A stretch of 64,000 nucleotides of DNA from Coremacera marginata (lineage: Eukaryota > Arthropoda > Insecta > Diptera > Sciomyzidae), in NCBI GenBank assembly GCA_914767935.1, contig OU612043.1, forward strand, positions 66,931,866-66,995,865. Reading direction: 5' to 3'. Below, in pieces: positions 32,710 to 45,022 of this stretch (the first letter of the stretch is position 1; the number at the start of each line of letters is the position of its first letter). The notes under the pieces were generated by a model, which was not told the DNA's origin, made no database searches, and saw nothing but the letters and a program-made list of their open reading frames with translations. Made by a program: the position numbers and the translations under genes.

Positions 32710-34927
32710 TTTTTTATTCAACTTTTTACTAAGTTCATTGATATTAATTGAAACTTTAATCAATCAATTGATTTATTTTCCTCCTTCCTTAATTTCATCA
32801 ATTTGAAGTTTCCCGTACTCTACATACGAGTATGTTATTAAGAAAATTACAAAGTCGTTAAATTTTTACGCTATAAATGTAGTGTACAACAAGATTAAAA
32901 ATTTAGACTGTATATTTAGAGCACGTGCTGTCAATAGTTGAATGGAGATCGTCGCTAGGAGTTTGTTAATATTTTGTTGTTGTTGTCTTTGCTGCCCACT
33001 GACCAGCGAAAAACGTAACTGTAACACGTGTCGTTAGCCTGTTTTGTTTGCAAGTTATTCTGTTACACGAAGATCAATACTCTGGATGCATCTCAAATTA
33101 ATAGATACTAGTTAGTATTTTTAGCTTATACTTAGTTCATTATTTGTTCAATATTTCAATATTTCAATAGTTCAATATTTGCACATAAATTGTGATCAAA
33201 ATGATTAAATAGCATTGGTAAGACCTGAAACGAGTTCCGCTTGGTTTCCTTCTCCAATCGTAATAAAAAAGCTTTTATATGAGAACTATAAAATATCAAT
33301 TGTTATTTATTGGATATTCCAATTAAGTGGTTTTTCTGCATATATTCGCGGATTTCGACCCATGTGAGTATTTGGATTGTATGTTCGAATTTTTAATATT
33401 GGCGCCATTAAGTACGTTCTAATTATGAAATTTTGAGTCGGTTTGGCTGACTTAAGTTTTACTAAAACATTTAAAAAATAAATATTTTTTTTAAGTCTAC
33501 TCTTCATTTTATGTTGCTTTTCTTAGTCGAAATTAAGTTTTTAATTAATTAATTATTTTTTAAAGTTATTATCGCGGGCATGCTGGTGCTATAATTTTCT
33601 ATTTCAAATACTGCATTGAATTTCAAATTAATAGTTTTCTAAAATTCTGGTTTAAACGAAAAAATTTGATTAAAACTTAAGTTATGATAAAAAAATTAAA
33701 TTTTCAATAAATAATAAAGTAAGAACGACATTCAATGACAACAAATAAATAAACAATTCTGATATTAAAATGAGGAGTAATGCTAAAAAAAAATCTCCTT
33801 AATAGTTTGTTTCCCTCAGCATGGCACAAAAGTCGCAATTGATCTTTTTCAATTGCAAAACGGTGAAAAAAGTTTGAGAATCGCCGAACTTAGCGATTTC
33901 TGTCCGCCAACAAAACTAGCTAGCTGGCCAACATTGCAGTTTATGCAAGAGATGGACGCATCAACTGAAACCATGTGTATCCGCAGAATTTTTTGTAGGG
34001 GGGAATATAAAAAGTTCACATATTTGAGAATACATCAATAATGTTAAGGAGGGAGTAAAAGTTTCAGCGCGAAATAAACACTATTTTTGAGAATTTTTTC
34101 AGAAGTATGGATAGCACAATTTCCTTTAAACCTTTTGCACATTATAAGGTGTCAACTTAATAACATTCTGTAATTATTTAATGCAAAAAATATCGACAAA
34201 AATCATCTGGAAATTATCTGATAACAAAGAACATTAAAATTTAGCCGAAGTATCATGAAATCCTCCCCCCAACATTCTCTGATTATTATTTTGCTCAATT
34301 TTAAATTTTTAGTGGTCATTTGAAGTGAAAGCTTCTATTTTTCACGAAAAATTCCGCTATTTTGTAAGTGGAAATCCCCATAATTAAAAAAAAAAATTTT
34401 AAAACTTAACGTTGTGGGTAGGTATATTATATGAAGGAAGTGTGTACCAAGTTTAAATTGAATAAGTAATGTAGTTTTTAAATGGCAGTGAACACGGACT
34501 TTTAAAAAGTGGTTTTGAGAAAAACACGTTTAAAATTTCACAGTCGCAGCAACTGTGTTAGAGGAGAGTGGCCCAATAAGTCAATAACTTTGAGAGTTTT
34601 ATTCTGATTGTCTTGACTATATTCTTCAGATGTTTAACTATAAGAAAAGACAAAAAAAAATTAGAATTTTTTTAAAAGTGCAAACCCTTACTCCCTCCCT
34701 TTATAAAATAAAAATAATTTGTTGAATTTAATTTTCCTTACGTCTAAAAAATCAAAAATTTAAATAATTTATTTAATCATGTTTAAAAACAGTATTATTC
34801 TTATATTAGCTCAGTATCATAGTTCAATGGCAATATCAGAGTAGATATTTCTGGTACTATTGTTAGCAGATCTTTAAAATTTAAAAAAAAATATTTTTTT
34901 CTTTTTCATCAAAAAATAGGAAAAAGA
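32710..34927. other. Gene-free stretch
   Basis: AT-rich with short non-convincing frames. No repeat pattern that I can support. Confidence 0.4.
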
Positions 34928-34931
34928 TTTA

Positions 34932-35405
34932 AGGCTTGATTAGCCAAGCGTAACATGTTATGGCGTAGCGGGATGTAGCATAGCGGGACGTTGTCTCGAG
35001 GATGAACGAAAACCGGAATCGTAGTGCAACGTTTTGCATGCACCGATTTGTAGCCCGCAGAAAATTTATTTAAAGGCACTCGCTTTTTTCTACTAGTATT
35101 AACTCGTCAATTAATTGCATTAATTGACGACTTTTTTGACTGCATTTGACTGCATTTTTTTTTTTTTTGGAAGTTTCAATTTTACAATTTTTTAATTTCT
35201 CAAATACAATTTTTGCTTGTCTCACAGCTGTCGAATGGTCAATACACGTAATGTAACGCAGAAATCTATTTTCTACAGACTTTTACGATACATCCCGCCA
35301 AGTTACGATTTCGGTATCGACTTGTACACATTTATCATTAAACAGATTTCAACGTGACAGTTGCCAACGTAGCGCTACGCTACCTTACGCTTGGGTAGTC
35401 AGCCC
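34932..35405. mobile_element. MITE-like element with imperfect terminal inverted repeats
   Basis: Both ends share, in inverted orientation, CCAAGCGTAA and a following GTAGCG-rich stretch (TATGGCGTAGCGGGATGTAG on the left; the complement of CGTAGCGCTACGCTACC on the right). The arms are about 60 bp and imperfect. TTTA lies outside both ends (34928-34931 and 35406-35409) as a possible duplication. No coding sequence. Base composition is more GC-rich at the ends than the surroundings. Confidence 0.5.
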
Positions 35406-35409
35406 TTTA

Positions 35410-36110
35410 TTTAAAAAACAAATTAAAATTTACTACTTTATATTTTCAATACAATTTTTGAATTGAGTTTATACTATACACGCTACTACGAAAAGTCAAA
35501 TTTTTTCGATATTTAGTTTTTCTCTAAAATGTTACAAATTATTTTAAAAGGACATAAAAATTACTTACGACTATATATCTACATTTTCATGTGTTAAAGT
35601 TTATAGTAAGGTGGGTCTCAAAAGCTTCAGTTTAATTTTATAGGAAGTTTAATTTTACTTTTCTGTAAGTACTATAAAAGTATTCCTAAATTATATACAA
35701 GAATAAATACGTTAATTTTTGAAAATTAATGCAAGTTTCATAATTTTTAACTTTATATAGAGATTATGAAATGAAAATATTAATTCTTCTAATTATTTAA
35801 AGTAAGAAGTCAAAGCACCAAAGCATCAATTACAATTGCAAAAAAAAAAATGAACCAAAATCATTGCTGAAAAGTTTAGAAGAAGGCATGAAGAAGCTTC
35901 AAAGTTATTTTCCCTAAATGAATATTTAAGAGGCTTCAAATCAAGAAGACTCAAAAGAAACGTAAGCTCAAATTGACAACCCCATTGTTGAATTACGAGT
36001 ATAAAGTTGGCACAAGGGTGAGAGCGGGTACCCATAAAAAAATCTGAAATCGATGAGAAAGCGAAAATTGACGAAATGTAAATAAAAAAGTGATTTGTAT
36101 TGATTTTGAC
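35410..36110. other. Gene-free AT-rich stretch
   Basis: No gene or clear repeat seen. Confidence 0.4.
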
Positions 36111-36114
36111 AAAT

Positions 36115-37620
36115 ATGGATACTGAGAAGAGAGTACGATCAGCCCTGCAACAACCTTATAATTTATCCATGGTGAGCCCTATAAAAACCACTGAAGTTAT
36201 AAGAGTAATAAATAAATTCCTTAAAGAGCCATAAATATTCTCAGTGATGAAAACAAAGAGACAAAAATACAAGGTCTCAGGGAAACAAAACGAATTACAT
36301 GCGTTTTTATAATTACCTACACAGCAAGGTACTGAGAAGTATTGGTCGTCAATATGGTCTCAACCAGTTCAACACAATTACAGTGCATATCGTATAACTA
36401 GTAAAACAAAAGAACATCAAAGTGAACACCAATAGGAGTCCATATAATAACCACAGACACCTTGATTGCAGTTTTAAGCAAAACGCAAAATTGGAGCCCC
36501 CTGGAACAGATAAAATCCAAAACATCTGGCTTAAAAGGCTAACATCAACTATCAAAAAGTAAGTCCATTTTATCAATATAAATATTGAAAACCCAAGTGA
36601 TTTGCGAAATTCTTTAACAGAAGGAATTTTTAAGAACTAATTTGTTACCAAAATTAATATTTTTTAATGGAGACCTAGCTAAAGGAAGACCAATCACATG
36701 CCATTCAACCATGTATAAGATAATAACAGAATATATTAATAACTCATTTTATAAATATCTAACAGAGCTGGGAATAATAACAGAAGAACAAAAAGGATAC
36801 ATAAGAGGGGCCAGAGGAAACAAGGAACAACTTACAATTTATCAAATTATACTTGAATACGCTGCGAAAGGTTTGCGAAATCTGTACGTTGAATATATTG
36901 ATTCCAAGAACGCTTTTGAGAGCATTCCGCATTCGTGACCAGCTGAAGTCAATTTACAAAATCAATCCTATTATAATACATTTCCTGGAAAAAGTAATGA
37001 AAAGTGGAAAACGACTAAAGAAATCAAAGGAAAATAATCACAAAATAAAAAGGGGACTTTCCCAATAAAACATGGTTACTTTTAAGGCAGTTGCCTTAGT
37101 GCGTTGTGGTTCTGCATTGCATTAAATCCACTCAGCAATTTGTTGAAAGAAACGAGGTGTGAATTTAAAATTAAAAACGATGGAGACCCAATACAGCCAA
37201 ATCAATCATTTACTGTACATGAACGATTTTGAATTGAATGCCTCCACCAAGACTCATCTCAATCATCTGCTAAGCATCACAGAATTTTTTAGCAATGATT
37301 TCAAAATGTATTTCGTATTAATAAATACAAAACATTAGATATAATTATAGGGAAGATATCATCAAACCCTACCCTCAGCTTGTGAGATAGGTGAATTGAC
37401 TCAAGACTATGTCTACAAATACCATTCGAAGGACAATAATAGAACCTAAAAAACGAAAACAACTCTTACAAAACACAGAATACATCACCCTAAATTTTGT
37501 CTAGAAAGAAACTCTTTAAAAAAAAATGAAGGACGAGACCTCATCGACATCCAACTCATACATGATAATCAACTGAAATCTCTGCGATCATACTTTCATG
37601 AAAAACGACATGAGTCAAAC
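36115..37620 (+). pseudogene. Degenerate R4/R2-like non-LTR reverse transcriptase
   Basis: Plus-strand RT remnant. Recognisable blocks in order are EKYWSSIWSQ near 36330, PGTDKIQNIWLKRLTST near 36492-36545, then an uninterrupted 98-codon stretch (36642-36938) with GRPITCHSTMYKIITEYINN and YIDSKNAFESIPHS. The next parts follow after frameshifts: YKINPIIIHFLEKVMKS near 36955, a catalytic-site remnant YMND (expected YMDD) near 37218, and EGRDLIDIQLIHDNQLKSLR near 37527-37586. Several stops and shifts make it non-functional. The block pattern resembles the R4/Dong-type clade. The remnant may continue weakly past the 85-bp repeat that starts at 37627. Confidence 0.72.
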
Positions 37621-37626
37621 CTTATG

Positions 37627-37711
37627 AAATTTCGATGTTTTCGATGTCTTCTTTAAATTAAAGATCTCATGTATGTAGGTATACATCAAAGACTCTGTCG
37701 ATATAAATAAC
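37627..37711. repeat. 85-bp perfect direct repeat, copy A
   Basis: Identical over 85 bases to 38884-38968 (constant offset 1,257). It contains TTTCGATGTTTTCGATGTCT and GTAGGTATACATCAAAGACT. It falls within or at the end of the R4-like remnant. Confidence 0.9.
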
Positions 37712-38008
37712 ATCAATAGATACCGAGTACACGCCTCTAAAACTATGAAAAGCTGTCGTAGTCGTACACGCCAAAAAGTTAAATCAGAATCAAACAATCA
37801 AAAAAATGGATAACTGTGCATCAAAAAGCTTACACCCAAGATATTATTATTCGCTAACCAACCAAAACGTTGACCAAAAATTGTCACATCTACTCTGAAT
37901 CTGAAGGTCTAATATTCTAACGTTTTACTTTTATAAATACACGCATCGCAAGCAGAATTATAGAAATGAATATAAATGTATCAAAAAGGAAGGGGGGAAC
38001 TGCCCCTG

Positions 38009-38445
38009 TCAGTCACCCTGCCAAAGCACTTTCAAATCATTAAGACTAGATTTTCGATCACCGCCGCGGTAGCTGCTCTGCCTGTCAGCAAAACATACGT
38101 TTATCCATGGTTGGGGTTGACTATACTCACGTAGCTTATGACCAAGATCATTATGATGACGATGATCATCATTACCACCATCAAAATTGTTGTTGTTTTG
38201 CATGTCGTTGCTTTGCGTGATGCGGTTGGCAGCTACGTGCCGCGCGTCTGCAACATTGTACAAAATTTTGTTGATTTCAATACTTGTACGCGGGCAAGTC
38301 ATGGCAGCGGGAATTACTACTATATTAAATCGCTGATTGCTCCCTTTACTTCTCACCACTGGGTAAGCTTATACTTGCTTGCTCTCTACGGTATCATTCT
38401 CAAGCAAATCTCTTGGTGGGTCTCTCACTGGATCAACTAGTTTTC
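38009..38445 (-). other. Unrecognised coding-like segment, GC-richer than surroundings
   Basis: On the minus strand two consecutive frames look coding. A 116-codon stretch (38359-38009) contains FNIVVIPAAMTCPRTS and an Asn/His/Asp-rich centre. Just upstream, another frame runs from an ATG near 38445 and reads KLVDPVRDPPRDLLEND before a stop. Codon usage and composition differ from the AT-rich flanks. I do not recognise the product. It could be an exon or processed copy of a host gene, or part of an element; it is bracketed by the 85-bp direct repeats. Function unknown. Confidence 0.25.
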
Positions 38446-38883
38446 TAAACATTGGTACTTGTAGCTTTTTTTTTCTTGTCTTTCGTAATTTGATTTTCTT
38501 CACAGTCGTGCTTTCTCTTCTCTTCTTACATCGTGTTTGTTGTTATGATCACAAACTAGTCATCAAAATTGCATGAAATTATGTGAGTTTTGCAGTGCTT
38601 CAAATTCTTTAAGTGACTGAATCCATCATTCGGCGCAACTGGTTCTCCCACAATTTCCCTCTCGATTAATGAGCTCAGGAAGAAGTTGTCTTATAAATAA
38701 GAATGTGTTTAAAACACATTCACAGGAAAAAACACACAGGAAAGAAATTTTTAAAGAATCTTGAAAACAGAGAATTAAGTGAATTAAACCAATTTATGAA
38801 TGTGTCAATAATGATACACAAATTTATCATTGTTGAATTTGAATGATAAATGAATTTGGGCACAAAAAATTGTTTACCTCTTA

Positions 38884-38968
38884 AAATTTCGATGTTTTCG
38901 ATGTCTTCTTTAAATTAAAGATCTCATGTATGTAGGTATACATCAAAGACTCTGTCGATATAAATAAC
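38884..38968. repeat. 85-bp perfect direct repeat, copy B
   Basis: Identical to 37627-37711. It lies nine bases before the second SINE-like copy. Confidence 0.9.
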
Positions 38969-38976
38969 TGCTTTAA

Positions 38977-39285
38977 AAGCCGCTCTGGCGTCTACCGCGA
39001 AGTGTTTAAAGTGCGTGGCCTATATACCACAGAACTGCGTTAGAACCGGGTTTAAATTTCATTTGATGCAGAACAATTTTTCAATAGAATTTAATAAAAT
39101 AAATTTAATAAAAAGACTATTAGTGTTCTAATCAGCAGTCATCTCTCTGAATAAAATGGCAAATCTCAGTGAATAAAAACTGCAACGCATGATGCAAGAA
39201 ACACAAGTTATGATCGCAAAAAGAACTGTCAGGGTTACCTTGTTTCTTGTATGGTCAAAGTTTAGGGCTGAAATGTCCAATCCGA
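38977..39285 (+). mobile_element. tRNA-headed SINE-like element, copy 2 (diverged)
   Basis: It shares with 30958-31260 the head region, GTCATCTCTCTGAATAAAAT, GTGAATAAAAACTGC and the 3' GGTCAAAGTTTAGGGCTGAA block, in the same order. It is more degraded: box B reads ACCGGGTTTAAATTTC. Confidence 0.6.
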
Positions 39286-39289
39286 TTGT

Positions 39290-41280
39290 TGTTTTATGTG
39301 ATACAGTATTTATGCAAAATCTTTTAATTTGTGCTTAACATTCCGTTTAATAAAAATATTTGTGCTAATCACTGATTATGATCGATTATGATCGGTGCGC
39401 AAAAAAAAGGACTGACCAAGTCTGCTAACAAACTACTGGGTTCTTGAGGACTGCTTCTGACTTCAAACAACAGCGCTCGGGGCGTTTTTAAAGGTTTTGT
39501 TTATCGAGTAAGCCGCTGATTTATTATATACGTACCTATATTAAATCGGTAACAACAAACTTTACTTGGTGGGCATGCATAAATTAATTTGTTGGAGTTA
39601 TTTATAACCAAAATAAAAAATGAAAGCAATAATGTGTAAGCTTCGTAGTGCACACATTAAAGTGTTTCTATAAAAATTAATGAGGAATTTTTAAATTCAA
39701 AGCGGTTTATTTTGTTTTCGTGAAACTCTGCAGCATAGTTATATTCTACTATCCTGAGTGCATATCGATCTTCACAGGCGTTAAGTTGTTACTTAAGTAT
39801 TATTTCAATTTGTTTATATGCATTAAGTCAAAAAAATACTTTGTTTTAAAATCGACATCTGCGACATCTGCGAATACTTAAAATAAAGAGCACGTTCTAC
39901 AATAGCCGCAATAAATTGATTAGTCTTTCTGAATTTCCGTTTCGACTTAAAATTAAAATAATTTGAAAATATGATAGGTATTGGAGGAATTGAAACGTTC
40001 AATTACCAATTACAATTCCTGTAATGGAATTGACCATTTTTTCCAATTCCATTTCTGAGGTATTCAAAAATTAATTTACCAAATACAACTCCTGTAATGC
40101 AATTGAACATTTTTTCCAATTCCATTCCTGAGGAATTGAAACGTTCAATTACCAATACATTATTCCAAGGAATTGGAATTGAGGCGGAATTAATTCCAAA
40201 AGTAATCATTACAACCCAGCTCTGGTTATATATATTTAAATATAAACAAACATTGAAACATTCAAGTTTCAATGAATATTAACAAATATTTTAGAAGTAA
40301 AATGATATAAATTGGTGAAATATTTTCCGATGTGTTCCAAATATTGAAAGAAAAGAAAAGTATTTTTTTTCCTTTTCGTCTCCTTTTTTAAACTGTTTTA
40401 TTAGCTTTTTTGATTTTTCCTAAGTTTTCAAAACACAAAATTAGAGGATCATATAATACTAATTGTTATTTAATAAAATTTGATATTTAGTTACCTTTCG
40501 AAAAGTCTTTATTTATGAAAATCAGTTCACTCTTTTATATTTTATAGCGTTATTTTGTTATTTCGAGCGTCAGCTGTGATTCTATTTTCAGAATAATTAA
40601 ATTTATTTTCAGAATATATTGGAATTTCTCATAAGTGCAATGAACAGTTTGTCAAACCGTGAAATAATGCATTTAGGAATTAAAAAAAAGCCGTCTTATA
40701 CTTTAACTAAATGTTAAAATATCTTGTAAACCAACAAATTCCAAACAATTATTTTAAAATAAGAAAAAATATAAATATGAAATATTAAAAGAGATGTTAA
40801 GAACAAAATAAAATTTAGAAAACAATACCTTACCTCCACTGTCAAAAGTCATCAGATCAAAATAACTTTTTTTTTCAGGGTTTAAAAGCGATGTAAGGCC
40901 TTAACTTTCTGTTAATCAAACGACATAAAAGCTTAAGAGAAAATTTCTCATTAAATTTCAATAGAATATTTATATGTGAGCCTTTACCCTTAAATGACAC
41001 ACAATTACGAATTCGCACTGCCAAGAAATTTAAACTGTTGACATTTTTTTATTTGCTCTAGAAGCCTAATTCAAGAACAGCAAATATGCAGCACATTTCA
41101 ACTATTAAATACTATTGAACTTACGTCTCTAACGAATGTTGTCTCTGAACAACGAGCTCCCAAGAATCAGCTATAGCAAAAAAAGCAGCGAATGCTAAAT
41201 AAAAAATTTGATTTCGATTTTTTGTAGTTGTCTAAATTTATCCTTAAATCGCACTGCTCAGCGACGGAACTTTTTATTTA
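39290..41280. other. Gene-free AT-rich stretch with short internal repeats at 39985-40200
   Basis: At 39985-40200 the words AGGAATTGAAACGTTCAATT and AATTGACCATTTTTTCCAAT (or close variants) recur two or three times, giving a small tandem-like array based on AATTCC words. Otherwise no supportable feature. Confidence 0.45.
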
Positions 41281-42277
41281 TAACACTGTACACAAAAAAG
41301 ACCCAATTTTTTGTGTGTAAGAAACCGACAAATGTTTTTAATTATCCCCGAGCTCTTTTTCACGATTCTGGCACCCAAATTCTCCATCACGTCAAGATTT
41401 TGAGAAAACCATGACTCAAGGTCAAAAAAAAATTCTTCTTAGAGAAATCAACTTGAAGCGTCGAAACTAAAAGTGGTACGTGCTTTTTGCCTGAGAAAAG
41501 GATGTTTGTTATGAATTGATAAAAATTTTTCTTGTATACTTTTATCTCTCCACTTTTTCACTATTGTTTTCATGTTATTCAAAAACATTTTATTTTAGAA
41601 TAGTTATATTTTGCAAACCATTGAGAAATGTAATAAAATGTGTTCGGAAAAATAATCCCCATAAAAATATATAAGGGTCTTCTAACAGCAAATTCACCGT
41701 GGATGCACCATATCCAAACAATAGGCCCCCTTAATACGAAATTAATTTTTTTCACTTCAACTGTTGAGACATGGACGATTATGTCGATATGTCTGCAAAG
41801 TTTTTTCGCTACTAGTAACCTGTGGGATTTATGGTTTCACTGGATCCCTAATGCTTTATGGATAAAAAGAAATATATAGTACTTCCCTATACAATAAATC
41901 GTGTTTCCCAAACATTAAATATATATATTTCATACTCTCAAAATAAAAACGAGCTCTAATAAGTCCAAAAGTATTTTTCTATGCGACAGTGACTACGGAA
42001 TATTCCATACAAAAGATATATAACAATGTAGAGGTACTCTCCATGTATAGTATATGCTGTTGCACTGCGAAAGAGTAGTAAATATGCAATCCGTACAAAT
42101 GCCGATTGCATTTTGTGTATTCTCGCAACGTGTAACAGACATATACAAGACATAGAGAATACCCCTATAGGGGGTATTTGCATATAGTATATGCAAACTG
42201 TGAAAGAAAACAAAAATCTCATATAAAATGATTGGTTCCACAAAATTGTGAAGAGATGACCAAAGTGAGAAAAAATC

Positions 42278-43345
42278 TAGTAAGGATGGAGCTTCGGCAG
42301 GGTACCGAAGCTAAAATACCCCCCCCCCCCCCCGCGGCCATATTGAAGTATATTCGAAGTCTTTAGCCACGACATACACGATGACATTTAGTTTTATATA
42401 TTAACGAAAGTTAATATATTTTGATGACATCACTTTGTATAGGAGGTAGGCGTAGTTTTGATCCGATTTTGACATATATCATAGAGATGGTTCATATTAT
42501 ATATCAAAGCTAATGTGCAAAATTTCAAGACATTTAATTAATTTTTGTGGATTTTTAAGAGATTTAACGTTTAAAATAAAGCCAATTTGTATGGGAGGTA
42601 GGCGTGGTTTTCATTCGATTTTGGCAAATATCAAAGTGGTGGTCTATGTTATATATAAAAGTCTATATGCAAAATTTCAAGACATTTCTTTAATTTGAGC
42701 AGATTTTTAAGAGATTTTACTTCTAAAATAAAGTCACTTTGTATGGGAGGTAGGCGTGGTTTTCATCCGATTTTTCCAAATTTCATAGCCAGGATTAAAA
42801 CTGAAGAACAAAGCTGACGTACCAAATTTTAAGACATTTCTTTAATTTTTGTGGATTTTAAAGACATGTTACGGTTAATATAAACTCACTTTGTATGGGA
42901 GATAGGCGTGGTTTTCATCCTATATGGCCCATTTTCGAACTTGATCTTCATTTTTTAAAAATAAACATATATATTGAATTTCATCACGATAGCTCTAAAA
43001 TTGCGGCTGTAATCGTGTCGACAGGCGGAAAGACAGACGGACACACGGAAATCGACTCGGAAGATGATGCTGATCAAAAATATATATATTTTTCTATGCC
43101 TGCCACGCCTCCTTCTTGGCGTTACAAACGGACATCAAAATGTGCGCGTTCACTCAAACGATTAAAATCCGGGGGTTTTATTTTGTGCAGAAATATAATA
43201 AGTTACCTCACTGCATTTTGCTGCAAAACGAAACGAAGACCTATAACAAACAAAGAAACGAGCGACAATACAATTGTCGATCAAAGTGTTCGTTTTGTTA
43301 TACAGCCAGATGCAGTTAGACAAGAAATAAGATGTAAGGAAGTCT
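42278..43345 (+). repeat. Tandem array with about 151-bp period, copy 1
   Basis: Starts with CTTCGGCAGGGTACCGAAG (a short hairpin) and a C-run of about 16 (42319-42334). The unit TTTGTATGGGAGGTAGGCGT then GGTTTTCATCCGATTT recurs at about 42433, 42587, 42739 and 42890. The array ends with GGACACACGGAAATCGACTC and CACGCCTCCTTCTTGGCGTT (near 43105-43124). The period is not a multiple of three and there is no long conserved frame, so the array is not protein-coding. The same collinear family is at 61960-63345. Confidence 0.75.
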
Positions 43346-43751
43346 TCTTTCAGATTCAATATTGCAAAAAAACTTAAAAATTAAATGCAAAAAATTCTTA
43401 ATAAAAACAAAACAGCTCATATTTTTTTTCTGTGTAGCTCATATATAAGACATTTTATAGACATTTTATGGTTTTTACTATAGTGGGTTGTATGAGAGGT
43501 GGGCGTGTCCCTGTTGAGATTCCTAAAATATTCAGTACTGCACTTCCTTGGGTGTATGCAAACATCAGTACCAAGTTTCATCCAATTATCTAAACTCTAA
43601 CATCTATAAAAAGTGTAAATTTTAAACGCATATTAAATCCTACTAAGATGTCAACTGTGTTTGTCAACAGTTTTTGTCTCTTCTACCATGATCTTCTTAC
43701 AATGTCTTATAATTTCGGAAAAATTTTAAAATTGTCTTACCGTGTTTTTTA

Positions 43752-45022
43752 ACAGGTCATTCAATAAGTCCGTAGAATAAGTACGAAAAAAAAAAAATTT
43801 AATAAAACTCGATAATATTATTCAACATAGTTGCCTTCGAGAGCGATGCAACGAGTAAAGCAATTTTCCAACTTTTCGATACCACTTTTATAGTACGATT
43901 TGTCTTTCTCGTCAAAATAGGCCTCAGTTTCAGCGATTACATCATCAGTGGACTTGAATTTCTTTCCAGCAAGCATTCTCTTGAGATCTGAAGAAAAAGT
44001 CGCTGGGGCTAAATCTGGAGAATACGGTAGGTGGGTAAGCAATTCGAAGCCCAATTCATTCAATTTTGCCATCGTTTTCACCGATTTGGGACACAGTGCA
44101 TTGTCTTGGTGAAACAACACTTTTTTCTTTTGCAAATGTGGCCGTTTCTTGGCGATTTCAGCCTTCAATCGATCCAAAAGTGCACAGTAATAGTCGCTGT
44201 TGATGGTGGTTCCTTTTTGGAGATAGTCGATGAATATTATTCCTTCCGCATTCCAAAATACAGACGCCATCACCTTACAAGCCGACTGTTGGGTATTTGC
44301 TCGCTTTGGATTCGGTTCTCCTAGTGCTGTCAACTCAGCTGACTGTCTTTTGGATTCTGGTGTGTAAAAGTGAAGCCATGTTTCATTCATTGTCACATAT
44401 CGACGATAGAATTCGATTTTATTGCGGTTTAACAGCACCAAACACTCTGAAACATCATTTCGTTGTTGTTTGCACAGTTGTTGCACCCACTTTGCACAGA
44501 GCTTTCGCATACCCAAATGTTAGTGTAAAATAGTAAAAACACTACCATCTGATATCTTTACAATGTCAGCTAGCTCGTGCACCTTCAATTTGCGATCATT
44601 CATAACCAATGTGTTGATTTTTTTTGAAGTTTTGTGGAATAACAGTCCGATTTGGGCTTCCACTGCGCTCTGCATCATTTGTGCTGATACGACCACGTTT
44701 AAATTCAGCAATCCACTTTTCTACCATTTGTCTCGATGGAGCAGAGTCCGGATAATGTTTATGAAGCCATTGTGTGGTTTCCACTGAATTTTTTTTTCAT
44801 CAAAAAGCAATGTTTTATCCAAACTCGAAATACACTTTTATACTCTTTTTTTTTAAAATAACAATAGTTGCACACAAAATGCTATAACTCACGAATCAAT
44901 TGTCAGATTGTTGTCAAATTTTTATACGTATCGTTTGAAGGTTGGTACTAAATAAAAATCATATGGAAAAAATCTGGTAACGCCATCTATGTGTAATCAT
45001 ATGGACTTTTTGAACGTACTGT
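43752..45022 (-). mobile_element. mariner element, 1,271 bp
   Basis: The ends ACAGGTCATTCAATAAGTCC (left) and GGACTTTTTGAACGTACTGT (right) are imperfect inverted repeats. TA flanks at 43750-43751 and 45023-45024 match mariner target duplication. Length fits the usual 1.3 kb. It carries a broken transposase gene on the minus strand and lies inside the large inverted repeat 41283-46060. Confidence 0.88.
43818..44800 (-). pseudogene. mariner transposase pseudogene
   Basis: Cut-and-paste transposase. An ATG at 44800 is followed by an A-run indel and the DNA-binding domain (QWLHKHYPDSAPSRQMVEKW) near 44770-44710. A frameshift lies near 44640. The helix-turn-helix region (LADIVKISDGSVFTILH) ends at a TAA (44520-44522) where Glu is expected. 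The catalytic domain follows in the same frame: the first catalytic Asp is replaced (MNETWLH), HQDNA is intact, and the third site in PYSPDLAP has a small deletion just after it. The C-terminus CIALEGNYVE is intact. The copy cannot encode an active enzyme. This is the classical mariner (DD34D) family. Confidence 0.88.

Noticed and set aside
43162..43377. Overlapping frames of 65-160 codons downstream of the first tandem array
   Set aside because: Several frames on both strands overlap, the longest runs through the non-coding repeat, and the period of the repeat is not a multiple of three.
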